From Gemmatimonadota bacterium (lineage in GTDB: Bacteria > JAAXHH01), in the NCBI GenBank assembly GCA_009838645.1, contig VXRC01000028.1, forward strand, positions 1 through 43,222: 43,222 nucleotides of DNA. The letters run 5' to 3'. Below the pieces are notes generated by a model. The model was not told where the DNA came from. It worked only from the letters and a program-made list of their open reading frames with translations, and did no database searches. A program made the translations under genes and the position numbers. This document shows, one piece after another, positions 39,484 through 43,222 of this stretch. The stretch's first letter is position 1; each line of letters starts with the position of its first letter.

Positions 39484-40767
39484 ATGAAAGAAGCCATCGA
39501 CCAACTACCGGAGGGTATCCGCGGACAACTGCGCCGGGCCGGCCGCCTGGCCGATGAATCGGGACAGGCGCTTTATCTGGTTGGCGGGACCGTGCGGGAC
39601 CTGCTGCTGGGACGTACCAGGACGGACATCGACCTGGCGGTAGAAGGAGACGGCATGGAGTTCGCCGCCCGGCTGGCCCGGGCCTCAGGAGCCCGCTCCA
39701 GACCGAATCCCCGGTTCCTGACGGCCACCGTGGAAATGCCCGGAGGCCACAGCCTGGACGTGGCCACGGCCCGCAGCGAGACCTACGAGCACCCGGGCGC
39801 GCTGCCCTGGGTGGCGTCCGCGTCGATGGACGTGGACCTGGCACGGCGGGATTTCACGATCAATGCCATGGCGGTCTCGCTGAACGGGCCGAGCTTTGGC
39901 AAACTGGTCGATCCGTTCGAGGGCAGGTCCGACCTGCGGAAGAAACGGGTCCGCATTCTCCACGACCGGAGCTTTAACGACGATCCGACCCGCCTATTCC
40001 GGGCCGTCCGGTTCGAACAGCGCCTTCGGTTCAGGCTCGAGCGGGGGACGGAACGGAGGTTCAGGGAAGCAGTCGCGGGGGGTATGATCGGGAACCTCTC
40101 CGGCCCCCGGTTACTCGAGCAGTTGAAACTGGTCTGCTTCGAACCGGATCCCTGGCTGGTATTCAACCGGCTGGAAGGACTCGAGGTCCTCAGGGCCATC
40201 CACCCCGCCGTCGGTTCCGACGAGGGCCTGAAGACCCTGGTTCGGGAGATAAGCCCGTCCGGCCCGTCCGGCGACCTGGCGTCTCCGGCCAGCGACGGCT
40301 GGTGGATCCTGTACCTGGTGGCGCTGTTCGGCCCGCACCGGGCGGAGACTTTGCAGGGCGTCGTGGACCGGCTGAAGCCCAACCGGCGTCTCAGGAAGGC
40401 TATCGAGGACATGTCCCGGTGGTCCGTCGTGGAACGGGCCGTCGAGTCGGGGGAAATCGACACGCCGGCGGACTTCTTCCGCGCGGTGCGGACGATCTCG
40501 AAGGACACCATGCTGTTCGTCACCCTGACCCACCCTGACGAAGGCATGCGGAAACGTTGCGAATCCTATTACCACCAGCACCGGCACATGCGCCTGTCCA
40601 TCGACGGAGGCACGCTCAAGGACCTGGGCATCGCGGAGGGTCCGGCTTACGGCCGGATCCTCGACGAAGTGCTTTCGATGAAGATAAACGGCGAAATCGG
40701 GACCGAGGCGGAGGAACGCCGCGCCGCGCGGACGCTTTGGTCGCGCCTTCACCGCTCCGAGCCCTGA
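39484..40767 (+). CDS. CCA-adding/poly(A)-polymerase-type tRNA nucleotidyltransferase
   Basis: 427 residues. LVGGTVRDLLLG at 33-43 and D48-x-D50 (TDIDLAVEG) are the class II nucleotidyltransferase active site; RRDFTINAMAVSL and LVDPFEGRSDL form motif B; DPTRLFRAVRFEQRL is the nucleotide-selecting region. The C-terminal half is helical and shorter than in CCA enzymes with an HD domain. It probably completes or repairs tRNA 3' CCA ends; a poly(A) polymerase or CC/A-only role cannot be excluded. Confidence 0.88.
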   Translation: MKEAIDQLPEGIRGQLRRAGRLADESGQALYLVGGTVRDLLLGRTRTDIDLAVEGDGMEFAARLARASGARSRPNPRFLTATVEMPGGHSLDVATARSETYEHPGALPWVASASMDVDLARRDFTINAMAVSLNGPSFGKLVDPFEGRSDLRKKRVRILHDRSFNDDPTRLFRAVRFEQRLRFRLERGTERRFREAVAGGMIGNLSGPRLLEQLKLVCFEPDPWLVFNRLEGLEVLRAIHPAVGSDEGLKTLVREISPSGPSGDLASPASDGWWILYLVALFGPHRAETLQGVVDRLKPNRRLRKAIEDMSRWSVVERAVESGEIDTPADFFRAVRTISKDTMLFVTLTHPDEGMRKRCESYYHQHRHMRLSIDGGTLKDLGIAEGPAYGRILDEVLSMKINGEIGTEAEERRAARTLWSRLHRSEP

Positions 40768-40798
40768 ATGGATCCGCTGCCCCAGCAAAGGAGTATCC

Positions 40799-41446
40799 AT
40801 GCCCGACTTTACGATCCTGTTCATCGCCATGCCGGCGATCCTCTTCGCCCTGACCTTTCACGAGTATGCCCATGCCTGGGCGGCGTGGAAACTGGGCGAC
40901 CCCACGGCGCGCAGCATGGGGCGGCTTTCGCTTAACCCCCTGGTACATCTCGACCCGGCCGGGACCATCATGCTGATCATCACCGTCATGAGCGGATTCG
41001 GCATCGGCTGGGCGAAACCCGTGCCGGTGGATCCACGCTACCTGCGCAATCCACGGAAGGACATGCTCTGGATCGCCCTGGCCGGGCCGGTGTCCAATAT
41101 CATCCTGGCCTTCATCCTGGTGGGCGTGTTTACCCACATGCCCTCGGGCGGCGCCCTGACCGACACGCTGCGCCAGATGATCCGGTACGGCATCATCATC
41201 AACCTGGCGCTGGCCTTCTTCAACATGCTGCCGATCCCCCCGCTGGACGGGTCGCGGGTCCTGAAGGGACTGCTGCCCCCGGCGCAGGCTCAGCGGTACG
41301 GCCAGCTGGAGATGTACGGCCCCATGCTGCTGATCGGCCTGATCATCGCGGACCAGATGCTCCAGCTGGGCATCATCCGGACCTGGATCGCCGTGCCTGC
41401 CCAGATCAGCCTGCGCCTGATGAGCGAAATCTTCAGCAGCTTCTAA
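40799..41446 (+). CDS. Site-2-protease-type M50 membrane metalloprotease
   Basis: 215 residues, typical of small rhomboid-sized M50 proteins without PDZ domains. H21-E22-x2-H25 (FHEYAHAW) binds zinc and D150 in NMLPIPPLDGSRVL is the third ligand; four to six hydrophobic segments surround these. Family members cleave within the membrane, e.g. anti-sigma factors; the substrate is unknown here. An AGGAG precedes the ATG. Confidence 0.92.
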   Translation: MPDFTILFIAMPAILFALTFHEYAHAWAAWKLGDPTARSMGRLSLNPLVHLDPAGTIMLIITVMSGFGIGWAKPVPVDPRYLRNPRKDMLWIALAGPVSNIILAFILVGVFTHMPSGGALTDTLRQMIRYGIIINLALAFFNMLPIPPLDGSRVLKGLLPPAQAQRYGQLEMYGPMLLIGLIIADQMLQLGIIRTWIAVPAQISLRLMSEIFSSF

Positions 41447-41457
41447 GCGGGGGTTTC

Positions 41458-42471
41458 ATGCGGCTGAGCGCCGAAACGGTCCGCCTGGACCTCATCCATC
41501 CCTTCCGTATCGCCCGCGAGGTCAGCGATCACAAGCACAACGTGCTCTTGCGCATCTCCGAAGGCGAGTTGACCGGTACGGGTGAAGCCGCACCTTCTCG
41601 CTACTACGGGGAAGACGCCGGTTCGGTCATCCGGGCGCTGGAGAAAGTGCCGCCCCTCCTCGGCGGCGATCCCTTCGAACTCGAGGAAACGACCGGTCGT
41701 CTCGCGTCCGCGCTTCCGGGCGATCCCGCGGCGCGCGCGGCCGTGGATATCGCACTGCACGACCTGGCCGCCCAGCGGCTCGGCGTACCGCTCTACCGGT
41801 GGCTCGGTCTCGATCCCGCGAAAACGCCTGTCACTTCATTCACCATCGGCATCGACGAGCCGGCGGCCGTCCGCCGCAAAGTGCGCGAAGCCGAAGGGTA
41901 CCCGGCGTTGAAGATCAAGCTCGGCTCGGAACAGGACCTCGACATCATGCGCGCGATCCGGGATGAAACGAATGCGCGCATCCGGATCGACGCCAACGCG
42001 GGGTGGACGGCGGACCAGGCCGTGGAAATGGTGGGCCGCCTGTCCGAGTTCGGCGTGGAACTCGTGGAGCAGCCTCTGCCCCCCGGTTCGCCCGCGGACT
42101 GGCGCAGGGTGCGGGAGGCCGCGTCCATGCCGGTCTTCGCTGACGAAAGCGTACTGGTCTCACCGGACGTGCCCGCCATGGCCGGCCTGGTGGACGGCGT
42201 CAACGTTAAACTGATGAAGTGCGGCGGGGTCCGCGAAGCGCTCCGCCTTATCCACACCGCCCGGGCCCACGGGATGCGCGTCATGATCGGCTGCATGATC
42301 GAAACCTCCGTCGCCATCACCGCCGCGGCCCATCTCTCCCCATTGGCCGACTATGCCGACCTGGACGGCAACCTGCTGATTTCCAACGATCCCTTCACAG
42401 GGGCAACCGTTCGGCAGGGACGCCTGATTCTGCCGGAGGGACCGGGAATCGGGATAGCGCCCGGGTCATAG
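41458..42471 (+). CDS. Dipeptide epimerase-like enolase superfamily enzyme
   Basis: 337 residues. Enolase-superfamily residues are all visible: K152-x-K154 (LKIKLG), metal ligands D178 (DANAGW), E204 (VEQPLPP) and D229 (ADES), second-base lysine region NVKLMKCGG (K251/K254), and D301-x-D303 (YADLDGNLL), the last typical of L-Ala-D/L-Glu and other dipeptide epimerases. It may recycle murein peptides, but specificity for other dipeptides is common. It starts 12 bp after the M50 gene, so they are probably co-transcribed. Confidence 0.88.
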   Translation: MRLSAETVRLDLIHPFRIAREVSDHKHNVLLRISEGELTGTGEAAPSRYYGEDAGSVIRALEKVPPLLGGDPFELEETTGRLASALPGDPAARAAVDIALHDLAAQRLGVPLYRWLGLDPAKTPVTSFTIGIDEPAAVRRKVREAEGYPALKIKLGSEQDLDIMRAIRDETNARIRIDANAGWTADQAVEMVGRLSEFGVELVEQPLPPGSPADWRRVREAASMPVFADESVLVSPDVPAMAGLVDGVNVKLMKCGGVREALRLIHTARAHGMRVMIGCMIETSVAITAAAHLSPLADYADLDGNLLISNDPFTGATVRQGRLILPEGPGIGIAPGS

Positions 42472-42558
42472 GCAAACTCCCCTCGCCAGATCCGAAGGCC
42501 CATCACCGCTCGTAACCATGACGAGTGTCGGGAGGGTCTAACGACGATTCGCGCATAT

Positions 42559-42590
42559 AATACATTAATTATAATTAAATAGTATGTATT
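42559..42590. repeat. AT-rich inverted repeat with a perfect 14-bp palindrome core
   Basis: TTAATTATAATTAA at 42565-42578 is self-complementary; flanking AATACAT (42559-42565) and ATGTATT (42584-42590) are also complementary. It is about 90 bp after the epimerase stop. It could be a regulator site or melt-prone element. Confidence 0.6.
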
Positions 42591-42736
42591 ACTGCGGATA
42601 TGCCTTCGCGTTGCCGGCCGGTAGATTCCTGACGCCCGTGGGATGTCTTGCCCTGGCTCCGGCACGTACCGGTGCCTCGCATCCCCCGTAATCCCGGTCT
42701 GGAACGGCTTATCCGATCAAAAAACACAAAAAAGTA

Positions 42737-42764
42737 TTGACTACGATCAATTGAAGTATAAATT
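42737..42764 (+). promoter_or_regulatory. Probable sigma-70 promoter of the collagen-like gene
   Basis: TTGACT (42737-42742), 16-bp spacer, TAAATT (42759-42764), in an AT-rich region. Transcription from here would give a leader of about 215 nt before ATG 42987. Confidence 0.5.
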
Positions 42765-42986
42765 ATGCTTCACAGTAGTTTATTATGTTTGGATGGATTG
42801 AATGAAATCTGCACGCATCAGGGTGATTCACGTCCGACGACACTGATATCCGCACAATCTGCGACAGTTAACCACTGTCCAATACGCGCAATTGCACTGG
42901 ACGGGAAAGGAGGACATATAGAACGGTGCCGTTAAGCATCTACCTTTTTACAGCAAAGAGTAAAATTCGATAAACGGGAGACAACA

Positions 42987-43222
42987 ATGCATTACCTCAT
43001 AGTAATTGTGATTGCGTTCGCGCTATCCACGATGGGATGCGAAGGCAAGACAGGCCCCGCCGGTCCTACCGGCGCTCAAGGCGCGGCTGGTCCGCAGGGC
43101 GTAGCAGGTTCTACCGGTCCTCAAGGCGCGCTTGGCCCGCAAGGTCCCGAAGGTCCGCAAGGTCCCGAAGGCCCGCAAGGTCCCGAAGGCCCGCAAGGTC
43201 CCAAGGGTGACCAAGGTGATCA
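42987..43222 (+). CDS. Collagen-like (Gly-X-Y) lipoprotein, 5' end only
   Basis: 78 codons are visible before the right edge. ATG 42987 follows GGGAG (42976-42980). A short signal peptide ([18 protein letters not shown]) ends in a lipobox-like TMGC, predicting lipidation of Cys18. Immediately after it come about 18 Gly-X-Y triplets, rich in Pro at X and Gln/Glu at Y (GPQGPEG repeated). Bacterial proteins of this kind form trimeric surface filaments or stalks. The true C-terminal domain lies outside the window, so its binding function cannot be inferred. Confidence 0.88.
   Translation, partial: MHYLIVIVIAFALSTMGCEGKTGPAGPTGAQGAAGPQGVAGSTGPQGALGPQGPEGPQGPEGPQGPEGPQGPKGDQGD
43127..43203 (+). 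repeat. 18-bp tandem repeat coding GPQGPE
   Basis: The unit GGTCCCGAAGGCCCGCAA (with GGT/GGC variation) is repeated about four times in this stretch, encoding GPEGPQ. Near-identity of the copies suggests recent expansion and length variability. Confidence 0.8.

Larger units (their letters stand above)
42472..42986. other. 515-bp AT-rich spacer
   Basis: No coding frame of note. It holds a perfect palindrome (42565-42578) within a larger imperfect inverted repeat (about 42559-42590), then a likely promoter at 42737-42764, and a roughly 220-bp leader to the collagen-like gene. The sharp drop in GC compared with flanking genes is notable. Confidence 0.6.

Noticed and set aside
1-43222. CRISPR array, tRNA, rRNA or insertion sequence
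   Set aside because: No spaced direct repeats of CRISPR size, no tRNA-like T-loop with matching arms, no conserved rRNA stretch and no transposase-like frame were seen by reading; the repeats present are short contiguous tandem arrays.

Overview
The window is 43 kb of high-GC bacterial DNA, densely coded on both strands, with GTG and TTG starts mixed with ATG. I see no rRNA, tRNA, transposase, phage gene or CRISPR array. Gene content (iterative-looking type I PKS, phytanoyl-CoA-dioxygenase-like proteins, DUF6785-like membrane protein, 2-oxoacid:ferredoxin oxidoreductase with a ferredoxin, CbiZ, collagen-like lipoprotein) suggests an uncultivated, metabolically versatile Gram-negative lineage of the Latescibacterota/Poribacteria/Gemmatimonadota kind. 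That placement is inference and weak.

Left third (1-13907, minus strand): one operon. It reads TPP-dependent 2-oxoacid dehydrogenase E1 alpha, E1 beta and lipoyl E2, then a giant type I polyketide synthase that runs off the left edge (at least 3523 codons). PKS module 1 is KS-AT-DH-cMT-ER-KR-ACP, i.e. fully reducing with C-methylation. Module 2 starts with a KS holding an intact Cys-His-His set, followed by an acyltransferase that has lost its catalytic serine and its small subdomain. The dehydrogenase genes directly upstream suggest dedicated supply of an acyl-CoA, perhaps a branched starter, for a methyl-branched lipid or polyketide. Two Fe(II)/2-oxoglutarate oxygenase genes (14059-15696) point away from this operon.

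Middle (15.7-21.2 kb): an AT-richer patch with an orphan Xre-type antitoxin and a 46-residue remnant of its toxin. Then comes a textbook cobalamin riboswitch with an intrinsic terminator, controlling btuD-like, btuC-like, a PduO-type adenosyltransferase, cbiZ and cbiB: corrinoid uptake, adenosylation and salvage. From 21.5 to 25.6 kb lies an ion-homeostasis block: an MscS-like channel, a membrane-less MgtE-N/CBS protein and a full MgtE in overlapping frames, then a second MscS on the other strand.

Right (25.9-43.2 kb): a small heat-shock protein; a minus-strand chain of bifunctional RelA/SpoT, a Tat-exported HisC-like aminotransferase and a TIGR04283-like glycosyltransferase with overlapping ends; a DUF6051-like alpha/beta hydrolase divergent from a DUF6785-like membrane protein; korAB behind a consensus sigma-70 promoter; purU; a 7Fe-type ferredoxin; a class I methyltransferase; a CCA-adding-type nucleotidyltransferase; an M50 protease; a dipeptide epimerase; and, after a 515-bp AT-rich spacer, the 5' end of a collagen-like lipoprotein gene cut by the right edge.

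A recurrent feature is short tandem duplication with units divisible by three inside coding regions (degenerate AT, E2 linker, hydrolase insert) and non-triplet repeats between genes.
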